The position numbers and the translations under genes were made by a program. DNA of 64,000 nucleotides. It comes from CAYVAP01 sp964343195 (GTDB taxonomy: Bacteria; Bacteroidota; Bacteroidia; J057). This document shows positions 48,875-56,845 of the stretch, piece after piece. Positions within the stretch are counted from its first letter, which is position 1, and each line of letters begins with the position of its first letter. Where the stretch lies: contig CAYFIR010000003.1 of the NCBI GenBank assembly GCA_964343195.1, positions 104,972 through 168,971 on the forward strand, given 5' to 3'. Below the pieces are notes generated by a model that was given only the letters and a program-made list of their open reading frames with translations, was not told the origin of the DNA and made no database searches.

Positions 48875-50926
48875 ATGAAAAGACTTCTGATGATAATAGG
48901 ACTCGGGGGCTTCCTGTTAAGTGCCTCTTTGTATGCCCAGCGTTCATACTGTCGGGAAAGCAATACCGTTTTGCGAGTTCTGGAAGATTACCACTTTCAG
49001 CCACGTGAAAAGGATCAGGCCCTGTCAGGAGAATGGTTCTGGCGTAGCCTCAAAGCTTTTGATCCCCAGGCACTTTATTTCACGCAGGAAGACATCATTC
49101 AGTTGAAGCGGTATGAATACCGGCTGTTCAAGCCAGAGGGGCGGCGTTGCGACTATTTTGAGGCGGTTAACGAATTGATGGACAGACGACTAAAGCAGAT
49201 TGACCATTGGGTTGACAGCCTGAGTTCACGACCAGAGCTCTACCAGGACCTTCCTCTGCTGACCATTGTCGAGGATGACCTGGGGCGCTATGCTCCGGAC
49301 GAAACAGCACTGAAGGCCCGCTGGCAGTCCTGGCTTCAGTACCAAACCCTCAGAGCCTGGTTTCGGCAGGACGATGCTGATATCTATTCCAAGGAAGACC
49401 TGTTTCTGGCCAGTGTGGATTCCCTGTGGCAGGTCGCCAAAAATCGGCTGGAGTGTGACCTGGCTGGCCTGAGAAGTTCCCTTGGGGATGAACTAGGCGT
49501 TCGGTGGCTAAACAGCCTCGCGGAATGCTATGACCCACATTCCACCTATTTTTCCCCGACGGAGGCTGGAAATTTTGAGGCAGATCTTTCCACCGAAACC
49601 TACTCTTTTGGGCTGGAAGTATCTAAAAATGACGACGGCGAAGTCGAAGTTTCCAGCCTGACTCCCGGTGGCCCCGCCTGGAAATCCAATGAGCTTAATC
49701 AGGGAGATGTGGTGATCTCTATACAACTCAAAGGCGATGATACTCCGATTAACCTCGATTGCTATGACCTGGACGAACTGACTACGATGATTCGGGGGAG
49801 CGAAAGTGATCAGTTGGTGCTGAAAGTGCGGAAGTCCAGTGGACAAACGCAGACAGTGACACTGGAGCGTGAAGTCATGGCCGTAGAAGAAAATCGCCTT
49901 ACTGGTTTTGTCCTCGAAGGAGACCGCAAAGTCGGCTATATATATTTGCCAGGCTTTTATACCGATTGGGACGATAGCGATCGCAAAGGTCGCGGCCTTG
50001 CCAATGATGTGGCCCGCGAAATCCTTAAACTGCGATTCGCGGGTATCGAAGGGCTGATCGTGGACCTGCGGTACAATGGGGGAGGAGCGATGAACGAAGC
50101 CATAGATCTGGCAGGGATATTCATTGATGAAGGTCCCATTGCGTTGTACAAGGACCAGGAAGGAGGGCCCTATTATCTCAAGGATGAAAACCGGGGCATG
50201 GCCTATGATGGTCCGCTGGTGGTAATGGTAAATGGATTGAGTGCATCTGCCTCAGAGATTTTCGCTGCTGCTATACAGGACTACCACCGGGGACTGATTG
50301 TGGGCGATCCAACTTTTGGCAAGGCATCAGGCCAGATCATCATCCCCCTGGCAGAAATCAATGGCTTGAAGGGGGCTAACGGCATCCTGAAAGTTACCAC
50401 AGACCGTTTTTATCGCGTAACCCAGGGAACTCACCAGGCTACAGGCGTGCTACCAGACCTTCTGATTCCGGACGTATGGTCTGGAGTGATGCCTCGAGAA
50501 GTCGACTATGATCGGGCATTTGGTCTCGATAGCCTGGAAAAGCCTGTGCATTTCAACCTGTCCTCTCCTCTGCCCGTAGCAGAGTTGAAAGGTCGTCAGG
50601 TAGCCCGATCCAGTTTCAAAGACCTGGAGGCACTCAGAGATACGATTCCCGTTATCTGGGATCTCACAGATGGCATCACCCCAACCTTTGACACCTACCT
50701 CTACGACATAGAGCAAATCGAGAAGGTCTATTCTAAGGTAGATTCTGTCAAGGAAGCCTTGCCCATTCCCTTCAAAGCTTCCAACCACCCCCAGGCAGAA
50801 GCTTTGCTGGGCATAGATGAGGGAATGAAGGCGCGGAACGACCGACAACTGGAACGAATCCAGGAGGATGGACAGATCGCAGAGGCATTCTCAATTCTGA
50901 ATGATCTGATCGAGTTGATCCATTAG
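48875..50926 (+). CDS. S41-family tail-specific protease (Prc-like, PDZ)
   Basis: 683 residues with a signal peptide (GGFLLSASLYAQ). The N-terminal helical domain (30-200) is the tail-specific protease N-terminal region; a PDZ domain is at about 235-310 (FGLEVSKNDDGEVEV, LNQGDVVISIQ). S41 core: YIYLPGFY, GLIVDLRYNGGG, Ser in GLSASASEIF (near 455), Lys in DPTFGKASGQ (near 482). It should degrade C-terminally tagged or misfolded periplasmic proteins. It is about 260 bases after lspA and separated by a terminator, so it has its own promoter. It converges on the DUF5691 gene with a four-base overlap. Confidence 0.9.
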   Translation: MKRLLMIIGLGGFLLSASLYAQRSYCRESNTVLRVLEDYHFQPREKDQALSGEWFWRSLKAFDPQALYFTQEDIIQLKRYEYRLFKPEGRRCDYFEAVNELMDRRLKQIDHWVDSLSSRPELYQDLPLLTIVEDDLGRYAPDETALKARWQSWLQYQTLRAWFRQDDADIYSKEDLFLASVDSLWQVAKNRLECDLAGLRSSLGDELGVRWLNSLAECYDPHSTYFSPTEAGNFEADLSTETYSFGLEVSKNDDGEVEVSSLTPGGPAWKSNELNQGDVVISIQLKGDDTPINLDCYDLDELTTMIRGSESDQLVLKVRKSSGQTQTVTLEREVMAVEENRLTGFVLEGDRKVGYIYLPGFYTDWDDSDRKGRGLANDVAREILKLRFAGIEGLIVDLRYNGGGAMNEAIDLAGIFIDEGPIALYKDQEGGPYYLKDENRGMAYDGPLVVMVNGLSASASEIFAAAIQDYHRGLIVGDPTFGKASGQIIIPLAEINGLKGANGILKVTTDRFYRVTQGTHQATGVLPDLLIPDVWSGVMPREVDYDRAFGLDSLEKPVHFNLSSPLPVAELKGRQVARSSFKDLEALRDTIPVIWDLTDGITPTFDTYLYDIEQIEKVYSKVDSVKEALPIPFKASNHPQAEALLGIDEGMKARNDRQLERIQEDGQIAEAFSILNDLIELIH

Positions 50927-52431
50927 GAGGGAGAAAATGCCTCTTGCATGCGGCGGCGAAATCCCAGCACCTGTAGGGCATTGTGCAAAAATGGATCAAA
51001 CCATTGCGGATAACCGGGATTGATGGCCCAGATGCTGAGCAGATCGGCATAAACCGTAATCGGCATGACGCGGGTTGCCGCCGGAAGTCGAGGGAGAAGT
51101 TCCCGTAGCTCACGGTTTACCTCTGCACTCTGAACCTCTAAGGTCTGCATGAGCCTTTTTGCAAAGGCTGTGGCCATCTCACTGGGCATCTCTGTCGGGT
51201 GATGCTCCAGCATCCAGAATGCCATTGGGCTGCTATGGATGGGGTCCACGCTAAGAAGAGCTGTATTCAACAGGCTGTTCCGTTCGGGGTCTGGCACCAG
51301 ACTCATCAGTGGACTGCGCAAGTCCATCGGCAGCCATAGCCTGAACCCCCGTTCCTTTCGACGCTGCGGATCAGCCTCAGGAGCAAGTACCAGCCGAAGT
51401 AACTCTGTAGCCCAGCCCTGATTTTCCTGTTGAATCGAGGCCAGCAGCCACCCCTGATACAAGGCTTCTCCCCAAAGGTGCTCAGGTAATTGCGAAATGA
51501 GCTGAGTTGGGTGTTTGGCAAATCTTTTTTCCCAGTGAGCAAGGGGAATGAGGGACAGGAATTTCGTGAGAAGTCGGCCCCTGTCCCCGGTTCCTTTGGG
51601 CATAGACCATATCAAGGGCTCATAGTTCGCCAATTGATCCCATTGGTCCAGCGGAGCCAGGTTGAGGTTGATGCCGCTCTGGCCGCTCCATACTTCATCC
51701 GCAAGTTCGACGGCTTGCCGGACCATTTCACTTTTGGGATGAACTGCAGCCAGTCCGATGGATATCTTCCGAATCGCTGAACGGCGATGAGTAGTCAGTT
51801 CCTCTATGAAAGGTAGGTCAGCGTCAGAAAATCCAATCATTAGGCCCGGAAGATGACGTTCCAGTTCTTTCCAGGATTTTGACCTGACCAGTTCCTTCAG
51901 GAGTTGACGGGCTTCCTCAGGAGCCTGTTCCCGAAGTGCTACCCAATACCGACTTCGCTCCCCTGCATTACCGTGTTTCCAGGCCTGCTGATCAGCGGGA
52001 AGGAGTATTTTCCATTGTGGATGTCGATTGGCGAGCCATTTGCCCCGGGCTCCGGTTGCTTTCATGAGCAATTTGCCGGATATAGGAGTACGCATGGCCA
52101 GGTGAAATAGCCGCGGAAGATAACGGGGGCTTACCAGTTTTTGCTGGCTGACGCATAGCCCAAGTAATTCTCGAAGCAGTTCAGGCTGCCGCCCGCCAAG
52201 CAGGGCTTCCAGGCATCGTCCTGCTTCGGGGGAGAACCAGTGATCCTCCGTTTCAACAGGGGGAATATCTTCATCCTCGTCCTGCAGTACGGCTGGGATC
52301 CACGCTGCTCGACCGATCACGGATTCGCGGGCAATTTCTTCAAGAAAGTGCTCCTCGGTGCCGACTTCCTGCTGTTCGTCCTGAGTCAACCGTCCCAGTC
52401 CCAATATGGCTTTGCGAAGCAGTTCCTCCAT
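50923..52431 (-). CDS. DUF5691 protein
   Basis: About 502 residues from the Met at 52431 (MEELLRKAILGLGRL); a longer start at 52479 overlaps the upstream gene by 23 bases and is less likely. The family core is visible: KWLANRHPQWK, then WKHGNAGERSRYWVALREQ, a helical repeat (PEEARQLLKELVRS, KSWKELERHLP), GFSDADLPFIEEL and HRRSAIRKISIGLAAVHPKSEMVR. This helical-repeat family of unknown function usually accompanies a SWIM zinc-finger protein, a MoxR ATPase and VWA proteins. Here it is 25 bases after a PEP-synthase-like gene; the window's SWIM protein is 45 kb away. Confidence 0.8.
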   Translation of the reverse strand: MEELLRKAILGLGRLTQDEQQEVGTEEHFLEEIARESVIGRAAWIPAVLQDEDEDIPPVETEDHWFSPEAGRCLEALLGGRQPELLRELLGLCVSQQKLVSPRYLPRLFHLAMRTPISGKLLMKATGARGKWLANRHPQWKILLPADQQAWKHGNAGERSRYWVALREQAPEEARQLLKELVRSKSWKELERHLPGLMIGFSDADLPFIEELTTHRRSAIRKISIGLAAVHPKSEMVRQAVELADEVWSGQSGINLNLAPLDQWDQLANYEPLIWSMPKGTGDRGRLLTKFLSLIPLAHWEKRFAKHPTQLISQLPEHLWGEALYQGWLLASIQQENQGWATELLRLVLAPEADPQRRKERGFRLWLPMDLRSPLMSLVPDPERNSLLNTALLSVDPIHSSPMAFWMLEHHPTEMPSEMATAFAKRLMQTLEVQSAEVNRELRELLPRLPAATRVMPITVYADLLSIWAINPGYPQWFDPFLHNALQVLGFRRRMQEAFSPS

Positions 52432-52456
52432 GTCTATCTGATCATTGGTTGGGAAT

Positions 52457-54559
52457 CTACAGCTTTTCCACCTTTCCACTTCCTCCGTCCATTTCTACCC
52501 AGTCTCCCGTTGTCAACTGATCAAAGCCTTCATACTGGGTGATGGACGGGATGTGTGATTCCCGAAGGATGATAGATGCGTGAGAGAGGATGCCGCCCAT
52601 CTTGGAGATCACTCCATCAACCTTTACGAAATAGGGGATCCAGCTTGGGTCGAGGGATTCTGTGAGCAAAATGGTCTTTTCAAAAGGGGGCTTGTCAAGT
52701 CGTTGAAGGTCAGCCTGTTTGACTCGCCATATCTGCCCTCGGATTTTTCCCGGATATAGTCCTATGGGAATTCTATGCACACCTCTCGGGGTATGGGTAA
52801 GATTGCTCATGGCTGTGATGGGAATCTGTCTTCCCAGGCGGTTCTGGAGGAATGTGTCTGGTTCCCAGCCCTGTGGTTTTGGGTAGCTGATGGCGAGCAG
52901 TTCCTCCTTTTCGATTTTTCCTTCGAGGGCCTTGAGCAGGTCATTTGGTTTGTAGTCGGCAAAGTCCAGGTCTTCTCCGAATCTCCCCTGGATCGCTTCC
53001 TGAATTTCTTCTCTAAGCAGCCAGAAGTACCGCATCGCATGGTTTCGCAGCCACTCTCGGGTGTGTATCATTCGCACAAATGGGCGAATTAAAAAATTTA
53101 CCTGGGCACTTTTTCTGGAAGGAAGCTGGCTGGTCCCCTCTTCGTCTGGGCTATTATTCTCCAATAAGACCTTCCAGTCTTCCTCGCCATACTCAAAGAA
53201 CCTGCGCTGCCCGATATCAGATTCGTAAAATCCCCGGTGTCCGTAGTCCTTGAGAAAGGTTTCTCTTGAAAGTTTGCCCTCAACCAACAGGCGGAAAGCT
53301 TCCAGGTAGCGGGTGCTTTCACTGCGCTCTCTGAGGTGGTGCAGCAATCCCAGTTTGGAAAATAGCTTTACGGGGCCAGCCATGGTTCCCGTCACCGCCT
53401 GCATAAGTGTAACCAGCTCTGTATAAACCAGTTGCATGTTGGTTAGCCAGTTGTTGAAGGCAAGGTCGGGGTTGTTGCGCCACATCAGGCGGCGGGCTTC
53501 CTGCTCGGTGAGCAGATAGCGCTGCGTATGCCGCACCCATCGGCGGACTTTTCCGATAGTGGAGAGTTGGTCGCGGAGGACCCTGAGAAATACGGGCCAC
53601 TTCAGCATCCAGCGATAGGGACGCATGTTGACCCGGTATACGTCTTCAGCTCCTACAGATTCGCAGACCAGTGAGGTCGGCAATCCCCAATAAACCATGG
53701 TATCAAGGAGGGCGGAGAGGTTGATCCACGGCATGTTGCCGCCCAGTTTGATAAAGCGATAATCGGGTAGGGTAGGGTCTAGTCGGTGGTAATAGGAGAA
53801 GAGGTGGCTGCTGCACGAGTGGATGATGGCCGTCATCATCGGCGAAGGTATCGGAGGAAGAATTTCCTTGTGATTGGCTGAGGTCAGGACATCCTCGGCA
53901 TCTCCGGGAGTGGTGATAGGGCGGGCCTGTAGAAGATACAGTCTGCCGTTACTGATGGCGAATTCAATGTCCAGCCCATGGGGGGCATCGGCCCGGAAAA
54001 ACTGGCTTAGGCGAATGGCGGCATTGGAAAGTCGGATAAATGGGCGGACCAGCCCTTCCGGGCGTTCTTTTTTTTCAAATGGTTGCCATATGGGGAAAAA
54101 GCGACTGGCCCACACATCCAGTCGTCCAAACCGGGGCAATAGGAGGGTTTCCGGGTTTTCGCTTCCACCGACGACCCCCACCTCACTTTGGGGAACATAC
54201 TCCACCTTCCAAACGCCTTGCCTGTAGGCAAATAATACACCGCTATAGGTGGGTTCCGTGATCATTTCCTGAACAATCACCCACTGCCCTTCCCGGTCGG
54301 GGTAGCTCTCGAATACCTCCCGTAGTGTGGCTTCCATTTCGGAAGAAACCACGTTGAGGCGGGTCACGAACCGACCCGCCATGGAACGACCATGGCTATC
54401 CTCTGAGGAATAGCTGGATCGGATAGCAACCGGATACTGGATGCTCTTCAGCGCAGCGTGCCAGCGTCCGGACTTAAATTGCTCCCAGGAAATGGCTGTA
54501 AATGGGGGGATGGGGAGCCCCAGTTGCCGAATGGTTTCTAGTTGGGTCAATTTGCTCAT
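52457..54559 (-). CDS. PEP-synthase-like (ATP-grasp plus phosphohistidine swivel) protein
   Basis: 700 residues. N-terminal PPDK_N/ATP-grasp domain (IRSSYSSEDSHGRSMAGRF, VIVQEMITEPTYSGVLF, LQARPITT) and a C-terminal swivelling domain with the phospho-His motif KMGGILSHASIILRE. The C-terminal PEP/pyruvate-binding TIM barrel of PEP synthase is missing. This is the layout of rifampin phosphotransferase-like proteins, though it is shorter than those (about 860). It probably transfers a phosphate from ATP to an unknown acceptor in the cytoplasm. It shares an operon with the DUF5691 gene (stop-to-start gap 25 bases). Confidence 0.82.
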   Translation of the reverse strand: MSKLTQLETIRQLGLPIPPFTAISWEQFKSGRWHAALKSIQYPVAIRSSYSSEDSHGRSMAGRFVTRLNVVSSEMEATLREVFESYPDREGQWVIVQEMITEPTYSGVLFAYRQGVWKVEYVPQSEVGVVGGSENPETLLLPRFGRLDVWASRFFPIWQPFEKKERPEGLVRPFIRLSNAAIRLSQFFRADAPHGLDIEFAISNGRLYLLQARPITTPGDAEDVLTSANHKEILPPIPSPMMTAIIHSCSSHLFSYYHRLDPTLPDYRFIKLGGNMPWINLSALLDTMVYWGLPTSLVCESVGAEDVYRVNMRPYRWMLKWPVFLRVLRDQLSTIGKVRRWVRHTQRYLLTEQEARRLMWRNNPDLAFNNWLTNMQLVYTELVTLMQAVTGTMAGPVKLFSKLGLLHHLRERSESTRYLEAFRLLVEGKLSRETFLKDYGHRGFYESDIGQRRFFEYGEEDWKVLLENNSPDEEGTSQLPSRKSAQVNFLIRPFVRMIHTREWLRNHAMRYFWLLREEIQEAIQGRFGEDLDFADYKPNDLLKALEGKIEKEELLAISYPKPQGWEPDTFLQNRLGRQIPITAMSNLTHTPRGVHRIPIGLYPGKIRGQIWRVKQADLQRLDKPPFEKTILLTESLDPSWIPYFVKVDGVISKMGGILSHASIILRESHIPSITQYEGFDQLTTGDWVEMDGGSGKVEKL

Positions 54560-54637
54560 TCGACCGCCAATTTGATGAATTTACGGGTAAATTCCTTGGG
54601 GGTATTGAGCATCTTGATGATTCAGGATAGGCGCCTA

Positions 54638-54798
54638 AGAGGCTGTTTGGATTTTTCCTTATCGGCCCAAACTGGTCTTTTTGGGCCCTGTCTGCGTCAA
54701 TTTTCCTCAAAATAGCTCGCTATTTCTCGAAAAATTTCCTTGTCAGACCCCAAAAATCCTGCGTTTGGCCTCGAAACACCAAAACCTAAACAGCCTCT
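54638..54798. repeat. structured intergenic element, copy B, with 11-bp terminal inverted repeats
   Basis: AGAGGCTGTTT at the left end and AAACAGCCTCT at the right end (to about 54798) are exact inverted copies. Between them lie GGCCCAA/TTGGGCC (54664-54688), then the CTGCGTCA...TTCCTTG element (54692-54742) with stems AATTTT/AAAATT and AAATAG/CTATTT, and a GTCTG/CAGAC pair around it. The shape resembles a REP- or MITE-type element between the PEP-synthase-like gene and phoH. Confidence 0.55.
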
Positions 54799-54801
54799 AA
54801 C

Positions 54802-55767
54802 TCATCCGCCTCGCAGTTCCTCGTCCTGCTCATAGGCTGCGAGGATATTTTTCACCAAACGGTGACGGACTACATCGCTGGCTTCGAGTCTGACCACGGA
54901 AATTCCCTTGACCGGACTGAGCAGACGAGTAGCCTGGACCAGACCAGAGCGCTGACGTGGGGGTAGGTCAATCTGGGAATCATCTCCCGTAATGACGATA
55001 CGTGAATGCTCCCCCATACGGGTAAGGAACATTTTCATCTGGGCTTCAGTGGCGTTCTGGGCCTCGTCCATGATGATGAATGCCTTGTTCAGGGTGCGGC
55101 CACGCATATAAGCCAGTGGTACGATCTCGATGATGTTGTTTTCCAGATAGTACTTGAGCTTTTCGCCGTGGAGCATGTCACCAAGTGCGTCGTATAGCGG
55201 GCGAAGGTATGGGTCTACCTTTTCCTTGAGGTCTCCAGGAAGGAATCCAAGGCTTTCTCCCGCATCTACTGCTGGTCGGCAGAGAATGATGCGTTTGACC
55301 TGCTTTTCCTTGAGTGCCCGAACGGCGAGTGCTACAGCGATGTAGGTTTTTCCGGTACCTGCCGGCCCGATGGCAAAGACGACATCGTTGCGCTCTGCAG
55401 CTCCTACCACCAGACGCTGTCCCTTGTTTTTTGGGCGAATAACGGCCCCGCCACTCCCGTGCAACAGCACGGTGTCGGTTTCGGCCTCCTGAATATCCTC
55501 ATGTCCCTTGTGAGAGTTGGGCAGGATAATTTCATTGAACCGATTTTCAGAAACCCGGCCTTTACGGCGAATCTCTGCCAGGAGAGAACCCAGAATTTCC
55601 TTGAGTTTTTCGACCTTTTCCTCTTCCCCTCGGACCCTGAGTTCATCCCCTCGGGCAATGAACTTGAGCTCTGGAAAGCCTTCTTCAATCTGGTGTAGTC
55701 GCAAGTTGTTGACACCGTACACCTCGAGAGGGCTGATGTCTTCTAATTGGAAGGTATGTTCTATCAA
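54802..55767 (-). CDS. phoH: PhoH-family ATPase
   Basis: About 321 residues from a TTG at 55767 (MIEHTFQLEDISP by translation from the start codon); a further TTG at 55839 would add 24 unrelated residues. KH-like N-terminal segment (LEVYGVNNLRLHQIEEGFPE), then the PhoH ATPase domain: Walker A GPAGTGKTY, DAGESLGFLPGDL, Walker B FIIMDEAQN, GDDSQIDLP and VRLEASDVVRH. PhoH is a cytoplasmic ATPase/putative RNA helicase induced by phosphate shortage in E. coli; here it is not linked to a phosphate operon. Upstream is the divergent SAM hydrolase gene. Confidence 0.92.
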   Translation of the reverse strand: MIEHTFQLEDISPLEVYGVNNLRLHQIEEGFPELKFIARGDELRVRGEEEKVEKLKEILGSLLAEIRRKGRVSENRFNEIILPNSHKGHEDIQEAETDTVLLHGSGGAVIRPKNKGQRLVVGAAERNDVVFAIGPAGTGKTYIAVALAVRALKEKQVKRIILCRPAVDAGESLGFLPGDLKEKVDPYLRPLYDALGDMLHGEKLKYYLENNIIEIVPLAYMRGRTLNKAFIIMDEAQNATEAQMKMFLTRMGEHSRIVITGDDSQIDLPPRQRSGLVQATRLLSPVKGISVVRLEASDVVRHRLVKNILAAYEQDEELRGG

Positions 55768-56054
55768 TACCGTTTGATTTGGAGTGGTCGTTTTCTTAAA
55801 GAAAAGTAAGCAATTTTGCGACTCAGGCGCAAGCCACAAGTGCCGGGTACAGATAATTTAACCTGGACTTGCTTACAATGTCTGAGGGGATGTCTGTCGG
55901 AAGTCCGAGCAATTTGCTCATGCCCATTTAGGTCGGAAACCTGTCTGGGGGGCAGTCATTTCAACAGATTGTAGGGGCTTTTACGCTGTAATCTTACACG
56001 AGGTTTCCCAACTGACGTCAATAAGCCCTAACTTAGTCCTTTACACGGTAAATC

Positions 56055-56834
56055 ATGGCGATAATTACCCTGACATCTGACCTGGGATACAACTCTCACT
56101 ATCCTGCCATCCTGAAGGGGGCCATCTACTCTCTGTGCTCAGAGGTGGTATTGATTGATGTCACCCATAATCTGCCTCCATACGATCTGCTCCAGGCGGC
56201 TTACGTAGTCAAAAGGGTTTACCAGGCTTACCCAAAAGGGACCATTCACCTGGTGGCGGTGGACCCTGCACAAAACGAGTATCCCATGGTCGCCATGGAA
56301 CATCATGGACACCTGTTTGTCGCACCAGATAACGGGGTCCTTAGCCTGATAACCGAGGGGACCACGCGGCAGGGAAATGTCATCAATACAGATACTTTCC
56401 TGATGAAGTCTTTTCCCAAATCCTTTCGGGCAGCGCGTATTGCGGCACCGGCAGTGGCTTTTCTGGCGAGTGGAGGCTCTATTTCAGAGCTGGGGGCAGA
56501 CCTCACGCTGAAGGATCTCCGCTGGGGAGATCCTACCTACAACGGCAGTTGCCTGAAAGGTAAAATCATCCACATAGATAATTTTGGGAACGCTGTCACC
56601 AATATCCGAAGGAAGGATTTTCTGGACCTGAAGCGTGAGCGCAGGTTTGAGATTGTGATCCGGAATATCCGGTTGCAAAGAATCGTGAGTACCTACGCCG
56701 ACGTAGGGAAGGCTGACCCGCTGGCGATATTTGGTCAGGGTGACCATCTGGAAATAGCGATGCGCGAAGCTCCGGTCTCAGACCTACTGGGCCTCAAAAT
56801 CAATGACATGATTTCCATTGATTTTGAGGAGTAG
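56055..56834 (+). CDS. SAM hydrolase/chlorinase-fold protein (DUF62)
   Basis: 259 residues, single-copy DUF62 (SAM hydroxide adenosyltransferase). Characteristic segments: ITLTSDLGYNSHYPAILKGA, VLIDVTHNLPPYD, HLVAVDP, FVAPDNGVLSLI, and the C-terminal barrel with GKIIHIDNFGNAVTNI. Family enzymes split SAM into adenosine and methionine with water; halogenase activity is limited to a few with a special insertion, not seen here. Cytoplasmic. It precedes the divergent phoH gene and is followed, convergently, by the hybrid kinase gene. Confidence 0.87.
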   Translation: MAIITLTSDLGYNSHYPAILKGAIYSLCSEVVLIDVTHNLPPYDLLQAAYVVKRVYQAYPKGTIHLVAVDPAQNEYPMVAMEHHGHLFVAPDNGVLSLITEGTTRQGNVINTDTFLMKSFPKSFRAARIAAPAVAFLASGGSISELGADLTLKDLRWGDPTYNGSCLKGKIIHIDNFGNAVTNIRRKDFLDLKRERRFEIVIRNIRLQRIVSTYADVGKADPLAIFGQGDHLEIAMREAPVSDLLGLKINDMISIDFEE

Positions 56835-56845
56835 GGTTGAGGGAC

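Noticed and set aside
52457..54559. A complete PEP synthase or PPDK
   Set aside because: The PEP/pyruvate TIM-barrel domain is missing; only the ATP-grasp and swivelling His domains are present.
56055..56834. A fluorinase or chlorinase activity for the DUF62 protein
   Set aside because: The halogenase-specific insertion is not visible; the sequence fits the common SAM hydrolase type.
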